This document shows positions 50,831 through 58,471 of a stretch of 64,000 bases of DNA, piece by piece. Position 1 is the first letter of the stretch; each line of letters starts with the position of its first letter. Source of the DNA: Heteroruminococcus sp964370005 (GTDB taxonomy: Bacteria > Bacillota > Clostridia > Oscillospirales > Ruminococcaceae); assembly GCA_964370005.1 (NCBI GenBank), contig CAYJGR010000003.1, positions 26,134 to 90,133 of the forward strand, in the 5' to 3' direction. The translations under genes and the position numbers were made by a program. The notes beneath the pieces are model-generated. The model saw only the letters and a program-made list of their open reading frames with translations. It was not told where the DNA came from and ran no database searches.

Positions 50831-52792
50831 TTATATATGGTTTGCCGATACCGGCGCATAGGCTTTGCCATTGCCATCGTAAAAACGGCTAAATATTTCG
50901 TAAAACTCAAGGCGGAGCACCTGTATGCCAACAATAAGCCCCTCCATACCCATGACAAATATATTACCTATAATTATGACAACCGGGCTTGCAGCTGTCG
51001 AAACCATGCCCGAGAGGGTGAACACCACGGCCATCATGCCGGCATGCACCAATACAAATCCCCCCACACGCAAAAACGATATGGTATTTGTGATAAAGCT
51101 CAGTAGCACCTCAAACATTTCAAATATACTCTCGGCTAAAAAAGTGCCGACGCCCTCGTGGAACAGGTCTTTTTTACCTGTAATAAGCTTCGTGAGTGGG
51201 TGTTGGAACATCATGAGCAGGAAGGGCACAACCAGCAGGGGCACGACATAGGCCGGTATCAATAGGTCATATCCAAGCGCCAAGCTCGACACCGCCGCCC
51301 CTATGGCCGAGAGGTAAAATACAAACCCCGCAAGTCCGTTATTGGAGAAAAATGCTCGTCCCCATTGTCGTCGTTTTATGCTTAAAATTATATTTAGGCT
51401 CATGGAGAGTGAGATTATAAGCACCCCCAGTCCCACGGCAATTAACAGGATAGCATTGGTCGTGTCGGGCGCCATAACATGTACCGGCTTGTGCGAGAAG
51501 CCCAGTGCCAAATACATGGGATCGAGTAGATGTTCAAATCCGAACACCGAGCCGTACACCAATCCAAACAGTGCCGACACAAAGCCCATTCTAAGCATAA
51601 CAGCACCGATTTCCATCTTCTTAAAGCGGTAAAACAGCCACCCTAAAAGCGAGATGGTCAGCCCCTGTCCCACGTCGCCGAACATTATGCCAAACAACAA
51701 CATATATGTTATGGAGACAAGGGGTGTGGGGTCAAAATCCTTATAGTTTGGTAGGCCGTACATGGTGACAAACATTTCAAAGGGTCGGTTGAGCCAGTTA
51801 TTGCGCAGGCGCACCGGCACTACGAGTCTTGCCCCTGCGGCATCGGCCGGCTTTACGCTCATTTTGACATCCAGCCCCTCCAAGCACCCCTGAAACTCGG
51901 CCACACTACGCTGTGGCACAAAGCCTATAATTTCGAAGTGGTTATTGCCTGTGGCGGCATAGTGGCGCAAATCCATGGCACGGAGTTTCATATCCTCCTC
52001 ATGCTCCCAATATTTGAGTGCGAGCCACGCCCTTACAAGCTGTCCACCATCCTGTTTTGCCATGCTTTGAATATCCGCAATGGTGTTATCGAGTGATTGC
52101 TGGGTGGTCTGCATATGGGTGCGTATGGTCTGTATGGCCTTGGAAGGGGTGCCGTGGGCGTAACTTGGGATAATAAGTCGCTCAAAGTAGAGCGATGCAA
52201 ACAGGTTATCCACCTCGGTAGCATCCTGCTGCGATGTCAAATAAAGACTCCAATAATACTCGCTATCCCTATCAAATGTAAAAAACACGAAGGGTTTTTC
52301 GTCGTAAAAATGCAGTTTATCGTAACTATCCACAGGCAATCGACCAAAGCGAATTTTTAGATATTGGCAGGAAAACAAATCATCGAAATTCACATCAAGG
52401 GTGGCCAGATGTTCAAGATGGCGCAGGGTCTGGTTGTGGGTCTCCATGGCTTGGTTGTAGCCCTGTCGTTTGCCCTCCAATTTTTTGAGAGTAAACCCGA
52501 GTTCATCCAATACCGCCGTTATCTCCTCGGGGGTATTACCGGGCTCTTCCCCCCAAATGAGCGGTTCCTCCATGCCGAGATGTTGCAAATATTCCTCTGC
52601 ACGCCTCAAAAGAGGGGTGTAGGTATTCTCTTGGTGCATGGGGGCAAGTGTGCCCGAATATTCCGAAATAACTGCCGCCTGCTCGGGGTGAAACAACCCC
52701 GACGAGGCACAGCGCAAAAGGGCGTTGTCGAGGTGTTTTTGTTCACCCTCAACCGTCACCAAATTCATTACTTCGATGCCCATGCGTCGCAC
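50831..52792 (-). CDS. atpI: V-type ATPase subunit I
   Basis: A 653-residue stator subunit: a cytoplasmic N-terminal half with coiled coils, then seven or eight membrane helices with YMLLFGIMFGDVGQGL, SFLRVGGFVLVHAGM and EGLIVGIQVLRLEFYEIFSRF, which includes the functional Arg near the C-terminus. It forms the ion half-channels beside the K ring. The GTG at 52792 follows AAGGAAAGGCG. It lies 28 nt after atpC. Confidence 0.94.
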   Translation of the reverse strand: MRRMGIEVMNLVTVEGEQKHLDNALLRCASSGLFHPEQAAVISEYSGTLAPMHQENTYTPLLRRAEEYLQHLGMEEPLIWGEEPGNTPEEITAVLDELGFTLKKLEGKRQGYNQAMETHNQTLRHLEHLATLDVNFDDLFSCQYLKIRFGRLPVDSYDKLHFYDEKPFVFFTFDRDSEYYWSLYLTSQQDATEVDNLFASLYFERLIIPSYAHGTPSKAIQTIRTHMQTTQQSLDNTIADIQSMAKQDGGQLVRAWLALKYWEHEEDMKLRAMDLRHYAATGNNHFEIIGFVPQRSVAEFQGCLEGLDVKMSVKPADAAGARLVVPVRLRNNWLNRPFEMFVTMYGLPNYKDFDPTPLVSITYMLLFGIMFGDVGQGLTISLLGWLFYRFKKMEIGAVMLRMGFVSALFGLVYGSVFGFEHLLDPMYLALGFSHKPVHVMAPDTTNAILLIAVGLGVLIISLSMSLNIILSIKRRQWGRAFFSNNGLAGFVFYLSAIGAAVSSLALGYDLLIPAYVVPLLVVPFLLMMFQHPLTKLITGKKDLFHEGVGTFLAESIFEMFEVLLSFITNTISFLRVGGFVLVHAGMMAVVFTLSGMVSTAASPVVIIIGNIFVMGMEGLIVGIQVLRLEFYEIFSRFYDGNGKAYAPVSANHI

Positions 52793-52820
52793 CGCCTTTC
52801 CTTTTTAATTTTTTGTGCAA

Positions 52821-53864
52821 CTACAAAATAAGCATATGATGAATTTCATCCCTTGAGAGCTCGTAACGGATGCCCTCAATGATATTTGTTATGTTGTCAA
52901 TTTCCTGCTCGAGGTGGGTCATATACGACATAAGCACCACGGCCGGCGAGGAAGAAAAATGTATGTTTCGCAGTGCTAAATCGTACTCTTTGCGCCCCGT
53001 AAGTGCCTCTATATAATCGGGATTGTCGGGGTTTAGCTTACGATCGCTGTGGTAACGACTGCCCATAAGTGCATTGGTGAGTTCTCCCGGACTTTCGGCC
53101 AAAATCATATTCTCTATAACACGCTTTGAAGGCGTATCAAAGTTCAGCAGTGCCTTTCGTATTTGTTCGTGTGGTGTCTTAAAAAAACGTTTAAGGCGAT
53201 AAACATATGTGAGATTTTGTATATCGATATGGAGCATAAGCATGCGCCGCAGTTCCTCCTGCTCCCCCGCCCCAAAATGCCCCTCAATGAGCCCAAACAC
53301 GGTGTGATAATAGTGGGTCATAAGCGCTTGTTCACATGCTGTAAGATCAATGAGTTTTTTATTGGCCGTGCGGTGGCGACGCAAAATCGGGTAATAGGGC
53401 GTGTGTTCGAGCACAGCCAAAAGTTCATCAAAACTGGTCGCCCGCCCCAACTTCTCAAGGTCAAACGAGGCGTATTTTATGAGGTAGTTTGGCAAAATAA
53501 GCAGATAATTCTCGGGGGAACCCGCCTGAATTAACCTTAACATGGTTATGATCTGGTCAACCTCACTGCGCAGTACCACATAGTTATAAAATTCGTTGTC
53601 GGCACCCGGTTCAAAGCCGGCCAACCCCGCATATTGGTCAAACACATCCCGTCGCAACACCGCCTCAAGTTGACCCCGATGCACATGTATCGCATCTATG
53701 GTCACAAGTGCTTTGTTATAATGGGGGTGTTTTTTGAGATAGCTTGCCACATCGCTCACCGAGGACAGCGAGCACAGTTCCTCATAGTTTTTCACCGTGA
53801 GCCTGCGCCCGAACCTTGCCCGCACCTTGGCAAGCATCGCCTTATCCGAATAACGTCTCAGCAT
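52821..53864 (-). CDS. atpC: V-type ATPase subunit C
   Basis: A 347-residue socket subunit that links the central rotor to the membrane ring; it has the three-lobed helical pattern of the family (LRSEVDQIITMLRL, LHIDIQNLTYVYRLKRF). The start is ATG 53864, 12 nt after AAAGGG; an in-frame ATG at 53876 abuts the ribosome site. Although second in the operon, its leader is element L, the same 44-nt form as at valS and the CPBP gene. Confidence 0.9.
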   Translation of the reverse strand: MLRRYSDKAMLAKVRARFGRRLTVKNYEELCSLSSVSDVASYLKKHPHYNKALVTIDAIHVHRGQLEAVLRRDVFDQYAGLAGFEPGADNEFYNYVVLRSEVDQIITMLRLIQAGSPENYLLILPNYLIKYASFDLEKLGRATSFDELLAVLEHTPYYPILRRHRTANKKLIDLTACEQALMTHYYHTVFGLIEGHFGAGEQEELRRMLMLHIDIQNLTYVYRLKRFFKTPHEQIRKALLNFDTPSKRVIENMILAESPGELTNALMGSRYHSDRKLNPDNPDYIEALTGRKEYDLALRNIHFSSSPAVVLMSYMTHLEQEIDNITNIIEGIRYELSRDEIHHMLIL

Positions 53865-53905
53865 AAATATGAGCATCCCTTTCTACCAAAGGCATAAAAC
53901 AGACC
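53862..53905 (-). promoter_or_regulatory. 44-nt leader element L, copy 3 (atpC)
   Basis: The minus strand runs GGTCTGTTTTATGCC, then TTTGGTAGAAAGGGATG and CTCATATTTATG to the atpC start. Hairpin CCTTT-GGTAG-AAAGG encloses the ribosome site. Upstream, TTTGAAATAAATTCTAAAC (minus strand) resembles a block upstream of the valS copy (TTTGAAAATAAATTTCAAAC). Confidence 0.6.
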
Positions 53906-53949
53906 TTTAACGGTTTATAGATTAAGTTTAGAATTTATTTCAAATTTAC

Positions 53950-54261
53950 TTACCTTCCCACGCATCGCTCAAACAACTCATTGCAGAGCTGATCTCGGCG
54001 CTGGGCATAGGTGTCTTCAAGCATTCTTGTCAGTTTCTTATACCGCTCCTCCATGTCGTGGTCGGCATTGGCGGTGGTGCGGTCTTCATCCTCGTGTATC
54101 AAATGCAGGCGATTTTCAGCCCTCGACATATAGCTCTCACGTAAGGTAGCGATGTCGGTGCTCAAATTATTCATGGTGTCGCTGTTGTATTGACGAGCGG
54201 CAATCACCATAGCTCTGGCCTTTTTATCGGTCTCTATGAGCTTTGCCAGCATTTCATTCAT
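53950..54261 (-). CDS. V-type ATPase G/H-type stalk subunit
   Basis: A 103-residue, almost entirely helical, charged protein (LAKLIETDKKARAMVIAARQ, then ERYKKLTRMLEDTYAQRRDQL). Size, coiled-coil nature and first place in the operon fit the peripheral stalk subunit that pairs with E. Sequence identity is weak, as is usual. ATG 54261 follows GGGGGAAG. Confidence 0.75.
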   Translation of the reverse strand: MNEMLAKLIETDKKARAMVIAARQYNSDTMNNLSTDIATLRESYMSRAENRLHLIHEDEDRTTANADHDMEERYKKLTRMLEDTYAQRRDQLCNELFERCVGR

Positions 54262-54308
54262 AACTCTTCCCCCTCTATGTGCTAACATATATCTGCTATT
54301 ATCTGTTT

Positions 54309-54338
54309 CTTATAATAATATACCCTTTATTATGTCAA
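54309..54338 (-). promoter_or_regulatory. Promoter of the V-ATPase operon
   Basis: Minus-strand TTGACA (54333-54338), an 18-bp spacer and TATAAG (54309-54314); with 17 bp the -10 would be TTATAA. The predicted leader is about 45 nt. Confidence 0.6.
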
Positions 54339-54422
54339 TTCAATACAATAATCGAAGAATTACCACAGATATAACATAATAAATTGTGTATATATTACAA
54401 TTACTCGACATTGAGGGCACAG

Positions 54423-54451
54423 AAAAAGACCATGGGAGTGTTCCCACGGTC
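54423..54451 (-). terminator. Terminator after the XRE regulator gene
   Basis: On the minus strand GACCGTGGGA pairs with TCCCATGGTC around ACAC, followed by TTTTTC. It separates the regulator pair from the V-ATPase operon. Confidence 0.8.
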
Positions 54452-54460
54452 TAAATCCTA

Positions 54461-54661
54461 TCATTCAAACACAAATATGTCCTCAATTGGTGCACCGACT
54501 GCACGTGAAATATCTATGGCAAGCTTTAGCGAAGGGTTATAGCGTGCGGCCTCAAGACGAATGATGGTTTCACGGCGCACCCCCACCTTGACGGCCAGTT
54601 CATCTTGGGTCATATCGGCCAACTGACGGTATTTTTTTAGGTTACATACAAACTGCTGCAT
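54461..54661 (-). CDS. Small XRE-family transcriptional regulator
   Basis: A 66-residue single helix-turn-helix protein (YRQLADMTQDELAVKVGVRRETIIRLE, then NPSLKLAIDISRAVGAPIEDIF). Such stand-alone proteins usually accompany a membrane protein of the DUF3796 kind, as here. GGGGGTAGGT precedes the ATG. It follows the membrane protein by 9 nt and probably represses the shared promoter. Confidence 0.88.
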   Translation of the reverse strand: MQQFVCNLKKYRQLADMTQDELAVKVGVRRETIIRLEAARYNPSLKLAIDISRAVGAPIEDIFVFE

Positions 54662-54670
54662 ACCTACCCC

Positions 54671-55033
54671 CTAATGCTTGTCGTAGAACCAGAATAGCGT
54701 CGCATATGTGACAAGGGTGGCCGCATATCCAAGCGCACAAAACAGCACCAAAATTTCTTTGTTAACATTCGGTAGTCCCGCGAGCATCCCCGCCACAAAG
54801 AGCAAAACGAGTGGAATGGGTGCGATGTTTTGCTTAGCCTTGGCACAGTTTTCGACCATTCGCTCGTCGGGCATTTCCCGTGCGAGCACACCCACCCAAA
54901 AATAGGCAAAAAAGCCGAAAAAGCTAAACCAAAAAAGTGAGAACACATCCCCGGTTTCAAAGTAACTAAAACCCTGAACCCCTAAAAACCCGAGGAACCC
55001 CCACACCCATCTGAACCTGCGAATCTTTTGCAT
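54671..55033 (-). CDS. Four-helix membrane protein, DUF3796-like
   Basis: A 120-residue protein with two N-terminal aromatic-rich hydrophobic segments (residues 8-48), an amphipathic middle with CAKAKQN, and two C-terminal helices. This layout and the partnership with a small XRE regulator are typical of DUF3796 proteins; the function is unknown. The ATG at 55033 has AAAGGATGG upstream. Confidence 0.65.
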   Translation of the reverse strand: MQKIRRFRWVWGFLGFLGVQGFSYFETGDVFSLFWFSFFGFFAYFWVGVLAREMPDERMVENCAKAKQNIAPIPLVLLFVAGMLAGLPNVNKEILVLFCALGYAATLVTYATLFWFYDKH

Positions 55034-55047
55034 ACCTACCATCCTTT

Positions 55048-55107
55048 CTATGTGATTTAATTATCACTTTGTGTTACAAATATATCACATAGATTTGAAT
55101 ATGTCAA
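55048..55107 (-). promoter_or_regulatory. Promoter and palindromic operators of the XRE pair
   Basis: Minus-strand TTGACA (55102-55107), a 17-bp spacer and TATATT (55079-55084). TTTGTGTTACAAA (55068-55080), with 5-bp inverted arms, overlaps the -10 edge. The wider repeat CTATGTGAT (55048-55056) and ATCACATAG (55084-55092) brackets the start region. These look like autorepressor sites. Confidence 0.7.
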
Positions 55108-55172
55108 GCATAAAAATAAAAAAATAAGGATGCAGAGCTCACGCCCTACACCCTCAAAGGATTTTGATATAT

Positions 55173-56111
55173 TTACAGCACCACAATCAAATAAGCCGCA
55201 TAAGAACCGAGCAAGATCAGGCCATGAAGTTTCGAGGCCTTTTCACGTATGAGCAGTGGTACAAAGGCTATAAGTGTTATGCCCAAACATACCGGCAAAT
55301 CGAGCATAATACTCTGCTGACTCACGGGGATTTGTTGCCCCGACACCAGCGAACATAGCGGGAGTATCAAACTTATATCTATGGTATTTGCGCCGATTAG
55401 ATTGCCTATTGACAGGCCGGATTGTTTTTTGACAATGGCTGTGACGGTGGTGACAAGCTCGGGTAGCGAGGTACCCACCGCCACCAAGGTCACGGCTATT
55501 ATACGCTCGGGCACACCAAAGAAGGCGGCAATATCACTGCCACTGTTGACAAGGAACTGCGAACCCACCACAATTGAGGCCGCCCCAAGCATAAACAGCC
55601 CAACATTCTTGGCAAGGTTTTTACGGCTTATATCGGGGCGCTTGGTTTCCTCCATGATCTCCTTTGCATTTTGCACATTGCGATACATAAACAGCCCAAA
55701 CAGCACAAGCAGGGCGATACTTCCCCAAATGGAAAGACTTCCGCTCATACTGGCCACCAGTAGAACGGTGGCCGCACCCACCAATATGGCACACTGCATC
55801 AAATAAGCCTTGCGACGGATGGTGATGCTCATAAATATCATAGCGATAGCAAGTATAAGACCGGTGTTAGCGATGACCGATCCCACTGCATTGCCTATGG
55901 CCATATCGGTTTTGCCCTGTGCCGCCGCTGTCATAGAGACGATCATCTCGGGCATGGTGGTGGCCACACTCACTATGGTAGCACCAACAATAAATGGAGG
56001 GATGCCCAGTGCCTTGGCCATCCAGCTTGCGGCATCCACAAACCAGTCGCCCCCCTTTATAACCAATACCACACCAACTAAAAAAATAAACGCTGAAATC
56101 AAAATCTCCAT
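55173..56111 (-). CDS. CaCA-family cation antiporter under a Mn2+ riboswitch
   Basis: A 312-residue antiporter with ten helices in two inverted halves, each with an alpha repeat: GATIVSVATTMPEMIVS with GNAVGSVIANTG, and VTLVAVGTSLPELVTT with GNLIGANTIDIS. The family is annotated as Ca2+/Na+ exchanger (YrbG type). The leader holds a yybP-ykoY riboswitch, which suggests that the protein exports Mn2+. GGGAG precedes the ATG. Confidence 0.9.
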   Translation of the reverse strand: MEILISAFIFLVGVVLVIKGGDWFVDAASWMAKALGIPPFIVGATIVSVATTMPEMIVSMTAAAQGKTDMAIGNAVGSVIANTGLILAIAMIFMSITIRRKAYLMQCAILVGAATVLLVASMSGSLSIWGSIALLVLFGLFMYRNVQNAKEIMEETKRPDISRKNLAKNVGLFMLGAASIVVGSQFLVNSGSDIAAFFGVPERIIAVTLVAVGTSLPELVTTVTAIVKKQSGLSIGNLIGANTIDISLILPLCSLVSGQQIPVSQQSIMLDLPVCLGITLIAFVPLLIREKASKLHGLILLGSYAAYLIVVL

Positions 56112-56206
56112 ACAAAAACACTCCCACTATGCCGCCATTATTCTTTCACGCAAAAACCCCCTGCGGCAGGCTAAGGATTTTTGCGGTTAACCTTCGGATA
56201 TGTATT

Positions 56207-56243
56207 AAAAAAGAGACTCACCTGCAAAATGCAGATAAGTCTC
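56207..56243 (-). terminator. Terminator of the Mn2+ riboswitch
   Basis: On the minus strand GAGACTTATCTGC pairs with GCAGGTGAGTCTC around ATTTT, followed by TTTTTT. Its 5' arm contains CTTATC, the 3' strand of the aptamer's first stem, so aptamer and terminator are mutually exclusive. Confidence 0.88.
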
Positions 56244-56324
56244 GTCTATTACTTCCGAACCAGACGAACTTGCGTCATGATGTTGACTCGGAAACGCTTG
56301 CGCGATGACTACTCCCTTATCGGT
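56234..56324 (-). ncRNA. yybP-ykoY (Mn2+) riboswitch aptamer
   Basis: Minus-strand order: GATAAG (first stem), GGGAGTAG, a GC hairpin (CGCGCAAGCG), TTTCCGAGTCAACATCATG, ACGCAAGTTCGTC, TGGTTCGGAA, then TAGACGAGA and CTTATC closing the first stem. The GGGAGTAG and TAG..AGAC loop elements and the stem order match the class. The predicted start (about 56324) lies at the 5' stem. The class binds Mn2+ and relieves termination of exporter genes. Confidence 0.88.
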
Positions 56325-56330
56325 CAGCTA

Positions 56331-56359
56331 ATAATAGCATGTAAGGATATATTTGTCAA
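56331..56359 (-). promoter_or_regulatory. Promoter of the Mn riboswitch transcript
   Basis: Minus-strand TTGACA (56354-56359), a 17-bp spacer ending in TGC, and TATTAT (56331-56336). Confidence 0.75.
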
Positions 56360-56446
56360 ATTAGTTTTTAGACGTTAGTTAAGGGCCGTGTAGGGCGAGA
56401 GCCCCCTCCCGCCGTTTTGCCGTTTTAGGCCACACATCGGCGAGAT

Positions 56447-56534
56447 CGTAGGGGACGGGTTTCCCGTCCCGCCGTTAGGTTTATTGTATGCCCCACGGCG
56501 GGCGGGCGCAGCGCACTACAATGCGTTCCCTACG
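56447..56534. repeat. Nested GC-rich inverted repeat
   Basis: Outer arms CGTAGGG and CCCTACG (56447-56453 and 56528-56534) enclose GGGACGGG-TTT-CCCGTCCC and a second GC-rich hairpin (GCGCAGCGC region). It is one of several structured intergenic elements. The rest of 56360-56548 contains no gene. Confidence 0.5.
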
Positions 56535-56548
56535 GGTTTATTGCCATG

Positions 56549-58009
56549 TTACAGGGTTATTGTTCTACCGCCGGCCAGTATGCTTATGATATTGCCGTCG
56601 GCTGTTTGCTTTATTGTTATGTGGATGGTGTTGTTGCCGGCCTGGGCTATTAGGCTGGCTATTTGCTCGGCGGTTAGCTGCATGTTGGCTATGCTGTTTT
56701 CTATACTTAGGCTTTGTTTGCCGGCAAGGGCGGTGGGGTCGAGCTTTACTATTACGCCGGTGGGGCTTCCCCCTATTACTGTTATGGTGTTGCCTGCCTG
56801 TAGCATTTGGGTGGTGGATTGTTCGTCCGAGATTTGGGTGTAGGTGGGGACAAAGGTGCTGCCACCTGCACTGCCACCTGCACTGCTACCGCCATTTGTG
56901 TTTAGTGTGCCTATATACCATGCGCCACCGGTGCTACTGCCTGTGCCACCGCTACCGCCCGCACTGCCACTGCCATTTCCGGGGTCTGGGTTGGTGGTGG
57001 GATCCGGTTCGTAGGGGCTAATGTCACTAAATTTAAATCCTGTTGCATTTAGGGCAGTCTCCCAACCGCTGTAGTTTTGGTTGTATTGGATGGTATAAGT
57101 TCTGCTCCCAAAAGTGCTTTTAAGGGAACTGTACAGTTCACTCAGCATATCATCGCTTTTTTGATTTTCATACACACCCGCAAAGTTTAGGTTACGAACT
57201 GCACCACCAAAGGCATATTGATTTATTGACCCTAAATTGCTACCCGCAAAAGTGATGGTGGTGATGGGAGTATCATCAAATACGCCCTCCCCCATCGTTT
57301 GCGCACTGGCAGGTATTGTGATTGAGGTCAACGCGGTGCCCTTAAACGCCCATCCTTCAATCGTTCTAAGCCCTTCGGGGAGGTCTATAGTGGCAAGGTC
57401 ATTGCACGTCAGAAATGCATTCACCGAAATAGTCTCGAGCTTACTGCCATTTTCAAAGATAACCGAGCCGAGAGAACGGCAGTCAGTAAACGCACCCATC
57501 CCTATTGAGGTTACACTGGCGGGAATGTTTATGGCGGTTAAGTTTATGCAGTAATAAAACGCGTTAACTCCAATAGCATCAAGCTTGCTGTCCGCCCCAA
57601 TGGTAAACGAGGCGAGGGAGGTGCACTTCCAAAACGCATTCTCCCCTATTGAGGTTACGCCGGCGGGGATGGTGATGGCGGCTAAGTTTTCGCAGTAATA
57701 AAACGCACCAGACCCAATTGAGGTTACGGTGTAGGTGTTTGTGCCATCACTAACGGAGGAGGGGATAGTGAGGGCGCCGGTGGTGGCGTCGTCGATAGCA
57801 GTTTGAACCTTACTCGTGTCACCGAACACCTGCACTTCCAGTGGGGAAACACTGGTCACCTTGACTTTCATTGTAATTGGGTTACCGTTTATAGTCGCCC
57901 CTGTTACATCAATTACACTGCCTACCGTCGCCCCAAACGCCACCCCCTGTAGCATGGTAAGGCTAAGGGCCAAGGCTAACATTAAAGCAAAAAATCTTTT
58001 TAGTTTCAT
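56549..58009 (-). CDS. Secreted BspA-like leucine-rich-repeat protein
   Basis: A 486-residue exported protein: signal peptide 1-26 (ending VAFGA), an unknown N-terminal part, then about seven LRR_5/BspA repeats (residues 95-280; units such as VTSIGENAFWKCTSL). A Gly/Ser linker follows (residues 345-385, GSGSAGGSGGTGSS) and a small C-terminal region. There is no LPxTG or choline-binding tail, so it may be released or held by an unknown means. BspA-type proteins mediate surface contact. The linker's codon repeats make it prone to slippage. Confidence 0.85.
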   Translation of the reverse strand: MKLKRFFALMLALALSLTMLQGVAFGATVGSVIDVTGATINGNPITMKVKVTSVSPLEVQVFGDTSKVQTAIDDATTGALTIPSSVSDGTNTYTVTSIGSGAFYYCENLAAITIPAGVTSIGENAFWKCTSLASFTIGADSKLDAIGVNAFYYCINLTAINIPASVTSIGMGAFTDCRSLGSVIFENGSKLETISVNAFLTCNDLATIDLPEGLRTIEGWAFKGTALTSITIPASAQTMGEGVFDDTPITTITFAGSNLGSINQYAFGGAVRNLNFAGVYENQKSDDMLSELYSSLKSTFGSRTYTIQYNQNYSGWETALNATGFKFSDISPYEPDPTTNPDPGNGSGSAGGSGGTGSSTGGAWYIGTLNTNGGSSAGGSAGGSTFVPTYTQISDEQSTTQMLQAGNTITVIGGSPTGVIVKLDPTALAGKQSLSIENSIANMQLTAEQIASLIAQAGNNTIHITIKQTADGNIISILAGGRTITL

Positions 58010-58126
58010 TTTCTTCTCTCCTTTTTTTATGTGTTTTATCTATTTTAGCATATTTTGGGGTGGGTGGCAACCATGAGATAGAAAAGGGCAACTAAGGGCT
58101 AAGAACTAATAGTGAATAACTGTGGA

Positions 58127-58151
58127 ATCGCTTTGCGATGGATTTGTATTT
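58127..58151 (+). repeat. Short shared palindrome and flank
   Basis: ATCGCTTTGCGAT followed by GGATTTGTATTT. The same sequence with one mismatch occurs on the minus strand next to sigF (28429-28453). It appears to mark one end of composite intergenic elements. Confidence 0.55.
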
Positions 58152-58196
58152 TAAGGGCATGGGGCGGTAGAAAGTGGGCTTGGCGGTAGGTGGGGG

Positions 58197-58449
58197 TGGG
58201 GCGGAGGCTCGCCCCTGCGGTTTTTGCAGGGGGGCATGTGCGGTTTTGGCACATGCGGTCGGCCACCGAGCGTGCGAGGTATGGGCGACCGAGCCGTAGC
58301 CCCGCCCACGCCGAAGATGTGCCTATGGACAGGGGGAGTCATAAAAACTTTGCCCACCTGCGGTTTTTGCAGGTGGGCGTTTGAAGTTTTTGTTCAAACT
58401 TTTTACAAAAAGTTTGCAGGGGTTTGGGGACAGAGTCCCCAAGGTCTTG
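58197..58449 (+). repeat. Dispersed element A, copy 2
   Basis: Related to 38650-38896. Three consecutive hairpins: CCCACCTGC with GCAGGTGGG (58353-58377), CAAACTTTTT with AAAAAGTTTG (58395-58416), and GGGGAC with GTCCCC (58426-58440). The second stem differs from copy 1 on both arms yet still pairs. It occupies the 58010-58471 gap after rnj; no gene is seen there. Confidence 0.7.
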
Positions 58450-58471
58450 GGGTGGGGGCAGAGCCCACGGC

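Noticed and set aside
27196..53905. Repeats as a CRISPR array or remnants of one
   Set aside because: The repeated sequences are single, far apart and lie at gene starts or ends; there are no regular spacers and no cas genes.
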